Source: Sphaerochaeta sp. UBA5849
Lineage (GTDB): Bacteria; Spirochaetota; Spirochaetia; Sphaerochaetales; Sphaerochaetaceae
DNA length: 47,575 bases
Reading direction: 5' to 3'
NCBI GenBank assembly: GCA_002432715.1
Contig: DJGJ01000060.1
Location: 1 to 47,575 of the forward strand
Shown here: positions 7,671 to 15,595 of the stretch, piece by piece
How the letters are laid out: each line of letters starts with the position of its first letter
Position numbering within the stretch: position 1 is the stretch's first letter
Made by a program: the position numbers and the translations under genes
Notes under the pieces: model-generated
The model's database searches: none
Told to the model about the DNA's origin: nothing
What the model saw: the letters and a program-made list of their open reading frames with translations, nothing else

Positions 7671-8552
7671 TTATGCGATGTAGCTTTCGACCATCTTGCT
7701 CTTGGAAGGATTTCTCAGCCTCTCAAGGGCTTTTTTCTCAATCTGGCGGATTCGCTCCTTGGTCAGGTTGTACAATTCACCGATTTCCTTCAGCGACATG
7801 GGAGTCTTTCCCTCCAGTCCGAAGCGCAGCTCGATGATCTCCCGTTCCTTGTCGCTGAGGGTGGCAAGCAACGACCGAACATCCTCCTTCAAGGAAGCAT
7901 CGAGCAATGATTGTTCGGGATTCTGGGTCTCATCTTCGATGAAGTCCCCTATACTGCTGGCACTTCCATCCTTGAAAACCGGTGCATCCAGGCTGACCAG
8001 ATCACGACTGATGGAGAGCAGGCTGGAAACATGCTCGGGCTCAAAGCCGGTCATGGTACCGATTTCCTCCATGGTTGGATCTTCGGTGCTCAAGTCTTTC
8101 ATCAGGGAACGCTGAGCCTTCTGGATCTGCATCAACTCGTTGGTTCGGTTCAGAGGCAGCCTCACAGCCCTGCTTTTTTCATTAATGGCCTTCATGACGG
8201 ACTGACGAATCCACCAAACGGCGTAACTGATGAAGTGATAGCCCTTGTCGGGATCGAACTTATCCAAAGCCGTCATCAAGCCGATGTTTCCCTCGTTGAT
8301 CAAGTCAACCAAGGGTATCCCCTGATTCTGATACTTCTTGGCCACATTCACCACGAAGCGGAGGTTGGATTCAATCATCCGTTTGCGGGCGAATTCATCA
8401 CCTTTCTGCACACGCTTGGCCAGTGCAAATTCCTCTTCTGCACTGAGCAGCGGAATACGGTTGATTTCTTTGAGGTACATACTCAGGATGTTGGCATCGT
8501 CATAAGCATAAGAATCTTCGTTATTGTTAAGCATGGCGCGTTTTGTTTTCAT
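7671..8552 (-). CDS. Sigma-70-family RNA polymerase sigma factor without region 1.1 (RpoS/RpoD-like)
   Basis: A 293-aa sigma factor. Region 1.2 is near residue 20 (DANILSMYLKEINRIPLLSAEEE). Region 2 is ~55-125, with NLRFVVNVAKKYQ, the core-binding LVDLINEGNIGLM, and the -10-recognition SYAVWWIRQSVMKAI. Region 3 follows RAVRLPLNRTNE, and region 4.2 holds the -35-reading helix MSLKEIGELYNLTKERIRQIE. It is much shorter than a housekeeping RpoD because region 1.1 and its linker are absent, which fits a group 2 (RpoS-like) factor; whether a longer rpoD lies elsewhere cannot be seen. The promoter is a sigma-54 element 37 bases before the ATG, so expression should need RpoN and an enhancer-binding protein. 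Confidence 0.9.
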   Translation of the reverse strand: MKTKRAMLNNNEDSYAYDDANILSMYLKEINRIPLLSAEEEFALAKRVQKGDEFARKRMIESNLRFVVNVAKKYQNQGIPLVDLINEGNIGLMTALDKFDPDKGYHFISYAVWWIRQSVMKAINEKSRAVRLPLNRTNELMQIQKAQRSLMKDLSTEDPTMEEIGTMTGFEPEHVSSLLSISRDLVSLDAPVFKDGSASSIGDFIEDETQNPEQSLLDASLKEDVRSLLATLSDKEREIIELRFGLEGKTPMSLKEIGELYNLTKERIRQIEKKALERLRNPSKSKMVESYIA

Positions 8553-8588
8553 GGTGCATTCTCCCTTCTGGGTTGTTGGAAAGGTAAG

Positions 8589-8605
8589 TGCAACTAGCGT
8601 GCCAA
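8589..8605 (-). promoter_or_regulatory. Sigma-54 (RpoN) promoter before the sigma-factor gene
   Basis: Minus strand: TTGGCACG-CTAG-TTGCA, an exact match to the sigma-54 -24/-12 consensus TGGCACG-N4-TTGCW. The predicted start is near 8578, giving a ~26-base leader that contains GGGAG eight bases before the ATG at 8552. No comparable sigma-70 promoter is seen in this gap. Confidence 0.88.
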
Positions 8606-8661
8606 CTTTATTTAAAAATATCTATTTCTTTTTAATATAATTTTTTATATTTTTTTACAAA
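8606..8661. other. AT-rich tract upstream of the sigma-54 promoter
   Basis: About 56 bases that are almost pure A/T, in a region otherwise near 50% GC. It lies where DNA bending between enhancer and sigma-54 promoter would be expected. No gene is visible between 8553 and 8784. Confidence 0.5.
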
Positions 8662-8784
8662 TCTACAATGGTGTATTTTACCGGTGAATGGCAGCGATAC
8701 AGATAAGAAATTGGTTCTTTTTGACACGCCTGAGAAAAACCCGCTGTTTTCTGGTATATTCTGACCCATAATGCCCCATCTGGT

Positions 8785-9240
8785 TCAGCCAACCGACCAT
8801 TTTGGCTCAGATTCGCCTACGAGCCAGGGGAAATCGAGCTCGATGGAAGCAAACCATTGGCTCAGATTCTCACGATCGAAAGGAAGTTCACTCGCCTCAA
8901 GCTCTTCTTTCAACTGTTCATACTCCATCTTCAAGAAGTCATGAATCATGTCGCCTTCACTCAGCGAGCAGGAGATTCGCCGCTTGCCCATCAGATACAT
9001 GGCAAACTGACGACGGAAGAAATCAAGCCAATCCTTGTCCGGGTTGTGCATCTCATTCCCCCTGATCAAAAACACGTCTATGAAACAGTTGAGACAGCTT
9101 GCCAAGTCCTGGGATTTTGCAAACAAGAAAGCAAGATTATAAAAGTGTCTCCACATCTGCTCGAAGCTTGCTTTGTCACTGAGAAACACATAATCCGACT
9201 GCTTCATAAGCTGTGTATTCTGTTCTTGCTGTGCTTCCAT
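8785..9240 (-). CDS. Hypothetical protein, 151 aa
   Basis: Not recognised. The ATG at 9240 has AAGGGA eight bases upstream and a fitting promoter; an upstream in-frame start at 9336 would run through that promoter. The protein is soluble, mostly helical by composition, and rich in aromatic and acidic residues (MWRHFYNLAFLFAKSQDL, FFRRQFAMYLMGKRR, WFASIELDFPWL). There is no signal peptide, membrane segment or obvious catalytic motif. It is divergent from groES and lies upstream of the sigma-factor gene on the same strand, but the 230-base gap with its own sigma-54 promoter suggests separate transcription. Confidence 0.65.
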   Translation of the reverse strand: MEAQQEQNTQLMKQSDYVFLSDKASFEQMWRHFYNLAFLFAKSQDLASCLNCFIDVFLIRGNEMHNPDKDWLDFFRRQFAMYLMGKRRISCSLSEGDMIHDFLKMEYEQLKEELEASELPFDRENLSQWFASIELDFPWLVGESEPKWSVG

Positions 9241-9267
9241 TTCACATTCCCTTTTGATCGTATAAAG

Positions 9268-9296
9268 AATATAGTAAAGCCTCCCAATAACGGCAA
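9268..9296 (-). promoter_or_regulatory. Candidate promoter of the hypothetical gene
   Basis: Minus strand: TTGCCG (9291-9296), 17-base spacer, TATATT (9268-9273). It closely resembles the groES promoter facing the other way (TTGCCT-17-TATATT). Confidence 0.5.
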
Positions 9297-9324
9297 CCCA
9301 AGAGCGCGATTTTTTCGCACTGTG

Positions 9325-9344
9325 CAGGTTCTTCACAGGTTCTT
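9325..9344 (+). repeat. Direct repeat CAGGTTCTT x2 between divergent promoters
   Basis: CAGGTTCTT at 9325-9333 and 9336-9344, an 11-base period (one helical turn), between the -35 elements of the hypothetical gene and groES. Possible regulator site; no CIRCE element is seen. Confidence 0.35.
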
Positions 9345-9364
9345 GCCTGATTGTATAAATCAGC

Positions 9365-9393
9365 TTGCCTGTCTTGCCACTTTTGACTATATT
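9365..9393 (+). promoter_or_regulatory. groES promoter
   Basis: TTGCCT (9365-9370), 17-base spacer, TATATT (9388-9393). The leader to the ATG is about 60 bases. Confidence 0.55.
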
Positions 9394-9460
9394 ATCTGAA
9401 GCGAAGGCGAAGCCCTCGTAATTACACTACCACATTTACCTATGGTTGGAGGAACATACA

Positions 9461-9733
9461 ATGACCATTAAGCCTTTGGCAGACAGAGTATTGGTGAAAA
9501 TTGAAGAGGTGCAGGAGAAGACTGCAAGCGGTCTGTACATCCCACAGACAGCACAGGAGAAGACCCAGATCGGTACTGTTGTCGCAGTCGGTGAAGGGAC
9601 TGAGAAGGTCAAAATGACCGTCAAGGTAGGAGACCGCGTCATGCACGACAAGTACAGCGGAACTTCTGTGAAGATCGATGGCAAAGAGCATCTGATCCTT
9701 GGCATGTCTGATATCCTTGCAATCATCGAGTAA
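9461..9733 (+). CDS. groES: Co-chaperonin GroES
   Basis: Ten-kilodalton heptameric lid of the GroEL chamber in the cytoplasm. From the ATG at 9461 (GGAGG eight bases upstream) it has 90 aa, normal for bacterial GroES. It begins MTIKPLADRVLVKIEE. The mobile-loop region EKTASGLYIPQTAQEK is present, followed by VGDRVMHDKYSGTSVKIDG and the C-terminal ILAIIE. No groEL follows; a terminator closes the gene instead. As I recall, Treponema pallidum also has groES and groEL at separate loci, so this fits a spirochaete. Confidence 0.96.
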   Translation: MTIKPLADRVLVKIEEVQEKTASGLYIPQTAQEKTQIGTVVAVGEGTEKVKMTVKVGDRVMHDKYSGTSVKIDGKEHLILGMSDILAIIE

Positions 9734-9754
9734 TACAGACACAGGAATCACAAG

Positions 9755-9785
9755 GAGGCGGGAAGCAGTTCCCACCTCTTTTTTT
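9755..9785 (+). terminator. groES terminator
   Basis: Stem GAGG-C-GGGAA / TTCCC-A-CCTC (one mismatch) with a four-base loop, followed by seven T. It ends only a few bases before the convergent dinG stop. Confidence 0.88.
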
Positions 9786-9789
9786 ATTC

Positions 9790-11886
9790 TCAACCATAGA
9801 GGAAATTTTCAATCTTGGTGCACAGCCCTGCACTCTCCGTCTCCGGATGATAGCTTTCGGGCAGGGCGCGCAGCATATACACCCCGTAATTCTTGGTTAT
9901 GACCCTGCTGTCAAGAATCAAGACAACCCCACGGTCGGCGGTACTGCGCAGAAGCCTGCCGAAACCCTGCTTGAGCTTCATGGTTGCCGACTGCAAAGCC
10001 AACTGATAAAACCCACTTCCGCCCGCCTTGTCTATGGCTTCACAGCGGGCTTTGAATACCGGGTCGGAAGGGACGGTGAACGGAAGCTTGACAATAATCA
10101 CCATCCTCAGCGTGTTGCCGGGAGCATCCACACCCTCCCAGAAGGAGGAAGTAGCAAACAGGGTGCTGTCCTGTTCCGCTATGAAGCGATTGAGCAGGGT
10201 GTAACGGTCGAGCTCCCCCTGTCCCAACAGGGTAAGAGAGGCTTGTTCAAACCTGGACTCCAACATGCGCTTCACCTGCTTGAGCATGACGTATGAGGTA
10301 AAGAGCACCAATGCCCCTCCTCCCGAACTGTGTACCGCATCCCAGATGGTTTGCGCCACATAGCTGATATACGGCTCCTCCATCTCTTTCGCAGGCAGGG
10401 GCGCATCGGAGGGGGTAAGCAGCATCAGGCGGCTCTTGTAGTCGAAGGGTGAGAGAAAAATGCCTTTCAGAAACGGACGGCTCTCATCATACGGAAGCCC
10501 CACCCTGCCCGACCAGAATGCGAACTGGTCGCTCAAGTCCAGAGTGGCCGATGTACACACCACCGTCTCCAGCTTGGAGAACAGGGCATCGACAAGCAAA
10601 TCGGCTATGGAAAGGGGGGTGATTCGAATCTGGACGGTACGGTCCCGGTTGTTCGACTCGGCATTGAACCAGTGCACCTCGTCCTGCCACAACCCAAAGT
10701 TGCAGAAACGGGTGAGCACCTCGCTCATCATCGAAATTCTCGTACCCCGCACCCTCAATTCGGCAAGCTTGGCATCCAACTCCTCGGGAGCCTTGTTGTG
10801 CTCAAGAAACACGTTGATTTTTGCTGCAAGCCTTCCACTGGCCTCGGCTACCGAAGTTGCCGCCTTCACAAAATCGGCCAGGCGATGATGCTGCTCGGCC
10901 TTGATCAACACCGGCTGGAAGTCGTTCTTCTGAAAAACGGCAAGCAGATACTGATCCAAAGTCCCCACTTCCTGCATCAGCAGGTGAATGTCGTCCTGGA
11001 TGCGGTCTATGATGTCGGCCTCGGTGCTGTACTCGCCCACCTGTTCAAGCAACGATTTGCTGCTGTACCGGCCGGTACGCTGGATGCGGTGAATCTGGCG
11101 CAGCATCTTCTTGGAATCGTACTCATCGGTAAAGTACTCGGTTGCATTCGATTCCATATTGTGGGCCTCATCAATGATCAGACGATTGAACGGGGGGAGA
11201 ATCATCTCCTCGTCATAGCCGACATCGCCGATATGCCTGCTTTGGGCATCGGTGAAGAGCAGGTGATGGTTGGTGACGATGATTTTCGCTTCCTTTGCTT
11301 TCGCCTTTGCCTTGAAAAAGAAGCACTCCTTGAAATAATCGCAACTGTGATTGGGACATAAATCTCCATCGCAGCAGATTTCCCCCCTGAGTTCGAAACT
11401 CAAGCGTGAAGGATAATCGGCAAACAGACCGGTCTGCGTGCTTTGCATCCACTGCCCGACCTGATAGAGCTCGCTTTGCGGATCCTGGCTGAGCAGGCTG
11501 GCCTCATTGCGGGTCTGCACGAACCTGTGGATGCACACATAGTTGCCCCGCCCTACAGCAAGAGCAGTCTTGCATGAAAGCCCGAGATACCGAAACAACA
11601 TCGGCAGATCCTTCTCATAGAGCTGCTTTTGCAAGTTGATCGTACTGGTCGCGATGACTGTCCGCTCATCAGGACTGCTCATCGCATGATAGAGCGCCAC
11701 TGCCAAATATGCAAAGGATTTGCCGATGCCAGTTCCTGCCTCGATTGCCGCAATGGCGCCGGTCTCATAGCTCTCTCTGACAAGCTCGGCCATCAGAAGC
11801 TGGCCTTCCCGGTATTCATACCCGCTGAAGTGCTTCTCCAGCAGACCTCCCTTGTCGAAGATCTCGTATATGTCATGCTTCGTCAA
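9790..11886 (-). CDS. dinG: DinG/YoaA-type ATP-dependent DNA helicase
   Basis: XPD-like superfamily 2 helicase, 698 aa. It has a Q-motif-like YREGQLLMAELV and Walker A IEAGTGIGKSFAYL. A cysteine cluster follows (YVCIHRF, then CCDGDLCPNHSC), consistent with a 4Fe-4S domain. The Walker B/DEAH box is LIIDEAHNMES, then VVCTSATLDLS, SSFWEGVDAPGN and the motif VI region QGFGRLLRS. The chosen start is TTG at 11886 with AGGA eight bases upstream. It overlaps the end of the NtrC gene by 14 bases, and an upstream start would overlap by over 100. It is last in the murG-cvpA-holB-kinase-regulator-dinG operon. Expected role: unwinding R-loops, G4 or damaged structures. Confidence 0.88.
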   Translation of the reverse strand: MTKHDIYEIFDKGGLLEKHFSGYEYREGQLLMAELVRESYETGAIAAIEAGTGIGKSFAYLAVALYHAMSSPDERTVIATSTINLQKQLYEKDLPMLFRYLGLSCKTALAVGRGNYVCIHRFVQTRNEASLLSQDPQSELYQVGQWMQSTQTGLFADYPSRLSFELRGEICCDGDLCPNHSCDYFKECFFFKAKAKAKEAKIIVTNHHLLFTDAQSRHIGDVGYDEEMILPPFNRLIIDEAHNMESNATEYFTDEYDSKKMLRQIHRIQRTGRYSSKSLLEQVGEYSTEADIIDRIQDDIHLLMQEVGTLDQYLLAVFQKNDFQPVLIKAEQHHRLADFVKAATSVAEASGRLAAKINVFLEHNKAPEELDAKLAELRVRGTRISMMSEVLTRFCNFGLWQDEVHWFNAESNNRDRTVQIRITPLSIADLLVDALFSKLETVVCTSATLDLSDQFAFWSGRVGLPYDESRPFLKGIFLSPFDYKSRLMLLTPSDAPLPAKEMEEPYISYVAQTIWDAVHSSGGGALVLFTSYVMLKQVKRMLESRFEQASLTLLGQGELDRYTLLNRFIAEQDSTLFATSSFWEGVDAPGNTLRMVIIVKLPFTVPSDPVFKARCEAIDKAGGSGFYQLALQSATMKLKQGFGRLLRSTADRGVVLILDSRVITKNYGVYMLRALPESYHPETESAGLCTKIENFLYG

Positions 11887-13234
11887 TGTGATATTCCTGT
11901 AGTTTTCGATGCAAGGTCTTGCGCCCGATACCCAATATTTCGGCCGCTTTCGTCTTGTTCCCTGCACACATGGCAAGGGTGGAAATGATCAGCTGTTTCT
12001 CCGCCTCGGCCAGGGTGATGCCCACCTCGAGGGAGACACTGCCGGTGTTCTGGGTCTTGCCGATATGAGAGGGAAGGTCCTCGACCTCGATGACCGTGGT
12101 TCTCGCCAGTACCACAGCACTTTCTATGCAGTTGCGCAGCTCGCGGATGTTTCCGGGCCAATCATACGCCAAAAGAGCCCGCCTGGCCTGATTGGAGAAC
12201 GCCTCGATGCTCCTGCCGTTCTCTTGATTGAACTGCTGCAGGAAACTGGTCATGAGCAGGGGGATGTCATCCTTCCGCTCACGCAGGGGGGGGACGTCCA
12301 GGTGAACCACGTTCAGGCGGTAGTAGAGATCCTCGCGGAAGTTCCCTTTCTCAATTTCCTTGGGAAGATCACGGTTGGTGGCACAAACAATACGCACATC
12401 AACGGAGATCGGCTTTTCGCCGCCCACCCGTTCGAACTGCCTCTCCTGCAACACCCTGAGAAGCTTCACCTGTGTCTGGGCGTCGATCTCCCCGATCTCA
12501 TCGAGGAAAATCGTTCCGCCGTCGGCCAGCTCGAACCGTCCCTTCTTCTCCTTGACTGCTCCGGTAAAAGACCCTTTCTCATGGCCGAACAGTTCGCTTT
12601 CCAACAAACTTGCAGTGAGGGCGGCGCAATGCACCTTTATAAAGGGCCCTTTGCTGCGGTTGCTCAGCTCATGGATTGCATCAGCGACCAACTCTTTGCC
12701 CACCCCGCTCTCGCCGGTGATGAGCACAGATGCCTTGGTCGGGGCCACCTGGCTGACCGTATCCATCAGCTCCACCATTTTCTGGCTTTTGCCGATGATG
12801 CGGTCATAGCGGTTGCGCGCTCTCAACTGCTCGACTTCTTCTTTCAGCCGTTCATGCTCGGCATACAGGTCGGTGTCGGAAAGGGCTTTTTTGACAACCA
12901 AGGACAAGCGATCGAGGTCCACCGGTTTGGTGAAGAAGTCAACTGCACCACTGCGCATCGCCTGTACTGCAGTCTCGATGGTCCCGTGACCGGTAAGGAT
13001 GATCACCGGCATGCGTGGATAGGCGCTGATGATCTTTTTCAACAGCTCTTCGCCACTCATGTTGGGCATCCGCAAATCGGTGATGACCAAGTCGACTCCC
13101 GTCTTGTTGATTATCTCCCAGGCCTGCCGCCCGTCGACGGCCTCGATGCTCTCATACCCTTCAAGCTCCATTGCTTGGGCAAGGCCGCCTCTGATATTCT
13201 TTTCATCGTCACAGATAAGGATGTTACGCTTCAT
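11873..13234 (-). CDS. NtrC-family sigma-54-dependent response regulator
   Basis: Enhancer-binding protein, 453 aa, with three domains. The receiver (1-120) has DD at 9-10, the phospho-acceptor in ITDLRMP (Asp53) and Lys103. The central AAA+ domain (~145-380) has Walker A GESGVGKE (174-181), the sigma-54 contact loop GSFTGA (221-226) and Walker B FLDEIG. A C-terminal Fis-type helix-turn-helix ends the protein (NKTKAAEILGIGRKTLHRKL). The usual GAFTGA loop reads GSFTGA, a tolerated variant. Its ATG overlaps the kinase stop by 11 bases with GGAGG six bases before it. The sigma-54 promoter at 8589-8605 is a nearby candidate target, which is inferred. Confidence 0.95.
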   Translation of the reverse strand: MKRNILICDDEKNIRGGLAQAMELEGYESIEAVDGRQAWEIINKTGVDLVITDLRMPNMSGEELLKKIISAYPRMPVIILTGHGTIETAVQAMRSGAVDFFTKPVDLDRLSLVVKKALSDTDLYAEHERLKEEVEQLRARNRYDRIIGKSQKMVELMDTVSQVAPTKASVLITGESGVGKELVADAIHELSNRSKGPFIKVHCAALTASLLESELFGHEKGSFTGAVKEKKGRFELADGGTIFLDEIGEIDAQTQVKLLRVLQERQFERVGGEKPISVDVRIVCATNRDLPKEIEKGNFREDLYYRLNVVHLDVPPLRERKDDIPLLMTSFLQQFNQENGRSIEAFSNQARRALLAYDWPGNIRELRNCIESAVVLARTTVIEVEDLPSHIGKTQNTGSVSLEVGITLAEAEKQLIISTLAMCAGNKTKAAEILGIGRKTLHRKLQEYHIDEA

Positions 13235-14417
13235 AATCAGCCTCCGTCACGGCTTGGCTGTCCAACGCGAGTCGTTCACTGCGTGGTACCGGGAAGTACA
13301 AGGTGAATGTCGTTCCCTCACCAAGCTTGCTTTGGACAGTGATATCACCTTTGTGTTCCTTCATGATCTTATACACCACGGTCAATCCCAGGCCGGTTCC
13401 CGTCGCCTTGGTGGTGAAGTAGGGCTCGAATATCTTCAGCTGGGTCTGCTCATCCATCCCGATTCCGGTATCGATGACTTTCAGCAAAACCTGGTTTTGG
13501 TCATGCCTTGCCTGCAAGATCAACATGCCTCCCCCTTCCATGGCGTTCATTGCATTCTTTATGAGATTGAGCAGGGCCTGCTTGATCAGATGCTCATCGT
13601 ACTCCAATCTTGGAAGTGAATTGGGAAAGTCAAGCTTCAGCTTCACATGGTGCTCTGCGAGCTCCGGCGCCACGAACTTGGCAACCTCTTCAAGGGTGCG
13701 TCTGATCTGGCCCAGGCGCAGGCGGGTATCCATCGGCCTGACGGCAAACAGGAAGTCCACCACGATCGAGTTGAGCCTGTTGATTTCCTCATCGAGCACA
13801 TCCAGATAGCGCTGGGCATCATCCAGCGTAAGGGATTCCTTCCTGCTGAACGCCTTCCGAAGCAGCTGCAAATGGATTGCCATCGCTGCCAATGGATTCT
13901 TGATCTCATGAGCCACGCCTGCCGCCATGGTGGTCATGGAAGCCAGATTCTCACTTCTCCGAAGCCTGGCCTCGTTGGCATTGTGCTCGGTGACATCGCT
14001 GATCATGACCACGTAGGAGGACCGGACGCGTTCGGAACTGCTCTTGTAGGAAAAGACGGTCACCGCAATCGTCTGAAGCTTATCCCCTTTCTGGAAGGTG
14101 AACTCGTTGTCCTCGTCGCCTGCCTTCCGCTGCACTTTCAGTTCGATGTACCTCAGCACATGCTCGTCCTCAAGCACCTTTGCAAGCGCCATCCCTTCAT
14201 AGGAACGAAACCGTGCCATGGGAACAAGGTTGCGGCAGTTGGAGTTGGCATAGAGGACCGTCAATTTCTCGTCAGTGAGAATGACACCATCGTGGATGGA
14301 CTCCAATACGTTCTCAAGCATTTCAACATCGTCGGCCTGCGAGCGCATGATGTCTACAATCTGCTTCGTATCGAGTTGGTCGATTTTCTGGATCGCCCGC
14401 AGGACAAAATTCTTCAT
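13224..14417 (-). CDS. Soluble PAS-domain sensor histidine kinase (NtrB/AtoS-like)
   Basis: Cognate kinase of the NtrC regulator, 397 aa. No membrane segment is visible, so the signal is probably cytoplasmic. A PAS-like domain spans ~35-145 (MLENVLESIHDGVILTDE, then YVVMISDVTEHN). The dimerisation H-box is AAGVAHEIKNPLAAM with His170. The N box is NLIKNAMNAM, G1 is DTGIGM, the F box is FEPYFTTK and G2 is GTGLGL. It overlaps holB by four bases (ATGA) and the regulator by 11, so kinase and regulator should be made together. The signal sensed is unknown. Confidence 0.95.
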   Translation of the reverse strand: MKNFVLRAIQKIDQLDTKQIVDIMRSQADDVEMLENVLESIHDGVILTDEKLTVLYANSNCRNLVPMARFRSYEGMALAKVLEDEHVLRYIELKVQRKAGDEDNEFTFQKGDKLQTIAVTVFSYKSSSERVRSSYVVMISDVTEHNANEARLRRSENLASMTTMAAGVAHEIKNPLAAMAIHLQLLRKAFSRKESLTLDDAQRYLDVLDEEINRLNSIVVDFLFAVRPMDTRLRLGQIRRTLEEVAKFVAPELAEHHVKLKLDFPNSLPRLEYDEHLIKQALLNLIKNAMNAMEGGGMLILQARHDQNQVLLKVIDTGIGMDEQTQLKIFEPYFTTKATGTGLGLTVVYKIMKEHKGDITVQSKLGEGTTFTLYFPVPRSERLALDSQAVTEADYEA

Positions 14418-15595
14418 CGCTCCTCCATCATCCGATAATACAGGGCCTCAAGCATCAGCCGGCCGTTCTGATTGTACAGCTGGCCCTCTGAGTAACTGCT
14501 GCTCACCAAGGACGAAAGCCTATAGGCCAGATCGGCCGAAAGGCTCTCCTCCTCCAACGCATCTGCGAGCCTGTCCAACAAGGCACGCAAGACATACTCG
14601 TAGCCATCCACATCATCCACATTGGAAAGCAGTTGCTGCAAATCGGGCAGGAGCAGGTACCTTCGGCTTTGCACCGAGGAGAAGAGCATGCCGGCTATCT
14701 GGCGATTCTTGTTCAGGTCCATTCCCCCGCCTTCAAGGTAGAACTGTTCAAGACTCTCATACTGCCTGTCATGCAGGTAGTACGGCTTAAGATAGAGCAT
14801 GACCGCTTCCTTTCCCAAAGGCGGGAAGACATACCTGCGGACACGGGAAAGAATGGTGCTCATGATCCGGTTGGGAAACTCACTGATCAAAAAGAAATAG
14901 GTATCCTCGGGCGGCTCCTCCAGAATCTTGAGCAGGCTGTTGCGGGCCGAGACATTGGTCTGTTCCATCGCCTCCAGGATGATGAACCGCTTATTCGACC
15001 CCATGCCGGTCTGGTTCACCCATTCATCGATTGCCCTCACCTGGGCGATGGTGACCGTGGTGTTCTTTCGATTGGCTGCATACAAGGGTTTCAAGGAGGA
15101 GCGAATCTCCTCGGCCCACTTCTTCGCCTCCTTCTGCCCGATCTCCCGTTCCTGTCCGAGGGATATCAGCAGCTCGTTGACCGAGGAGGCTGCATCATAG
15201 AGGGAGGTCTGGCTTGCCGTTGCCGGGCTGAAGGACGGATGATACTGCAAAAGCAGAGTGCGGATGGCCCTCATCAGCTCGATCTTGGAAAAATCGTTGT
15301 ACAGCCGGCAAAAAGCATCAAGATGTGTCTCAATCAAGCTCTTATGGTCTCGTTGGCTGACGATCAGCACATTGGGTTCACCCAGTGTTGCAAATTTTCT
15401 GCAACTTTCACAACTGCAATTGCTCATGCCCTGCCTTCTGCATGAAAGGACACGGGCCGCCTCCAAGGCGAAACTCATCCTCAGGCTGTAGCGGGGCCCT
15501 CCGAACAGGTTGACCTGGCTGAAGGTCCCTTCTTGGATTTGGTTTCGCATCTGGACAGCCAAGGATTTCTGGAAAGGCTCAAGCAATTCAAACAT
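14414..15595 (-). CDS. holB: DNA polymerase III delta-prime-like subunit
   Basis: Clamp-loader subunit of the replisome, 393 aa. The zinc-module cysteines are near residue 55-65 (CRRQGMSNCSCESC). The Walker A position reads GGPRYSLRMS, without the usual Lys, as expected for a non-hydrolysing delta-prime. The SRC-like region NSLLKILEEPPEDTYFFLIS and the following LSRVRRYVFPP are diagnostic. A TTG two codons upstream is possible, but ATG at 15595 is preferred. It overlaps the cvpA stop by eight bases and the kinase start by four. The C-terminal 130 residues are poorly conserved in the family, so delta-prime rather than gamma/tau is the best call. Confidence 0.88.
   Translation of the reverse strand: MFELLEPFQKSLAVQMRNQIQEGTFSQVNLFGGPRYSLRMSFALEAARVLSCRRQGMSNCSCESCRKFATLGEPNVLIVSQRDHKSLIETHLDAFCRLYNDFSKIELMRAIRTLLLQYHPSFSPATASQTSLYDAASSVNELLISLGQEREIGQKEAKKWAEEIRSSLKPLYAANRKNTTVTIAQVRAIDEWVNQTGMGSNKRFIILEAMEQTNVSARNSLLKILEEPPEDTYFFLISEFPNRIMSTILSRVRRYVFPPLGKEAVMLYLKPYYLHDRQYESLEQFYLEGGGMDLNKNRQIAGMLFSSVQSRRYLLLPDLQQLLSNVDDVDGYEYVLRALLDRLADALEEESLSADLAYRLSSLVSSSYSEGQLYNQNGRLMLEALYYRMMEER

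Noticed and set aside
8725..8760. AGAAAA...TTTTCT inverted repeat as terminator or enhancer site
   Set aside because: The stem is short and A/T only, with an imperfect T-run; too weak to call.
8802..8875. Thirteen-base direct repeat TTGGCTCAGATTC about 55 bases apart
   Set aside because: Both copies are inside the hypothetical CDS in different reading frames; likely coincidence from ESEPK and ENLSQW codons.
9330..9460. CIRCE (TTAGCACTC-N9-GAGTGCTAA) before groES
   Set aside because: Looked for and not found, even allowing several mismatches.
11909..13306. Long plus-strand frame (465 codons) opposite the NtrC gene
   Set aside because: Antisense shadow of a secure response-regulator gene; no motifs and no Shine-Dalgarno.
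14414..15595. holB Walker A loss as a sign of decay
   Set aside because: Delta-prime subunits commonly lack a functional P-loop; the zinc cysteines and SRC-like region are intact.
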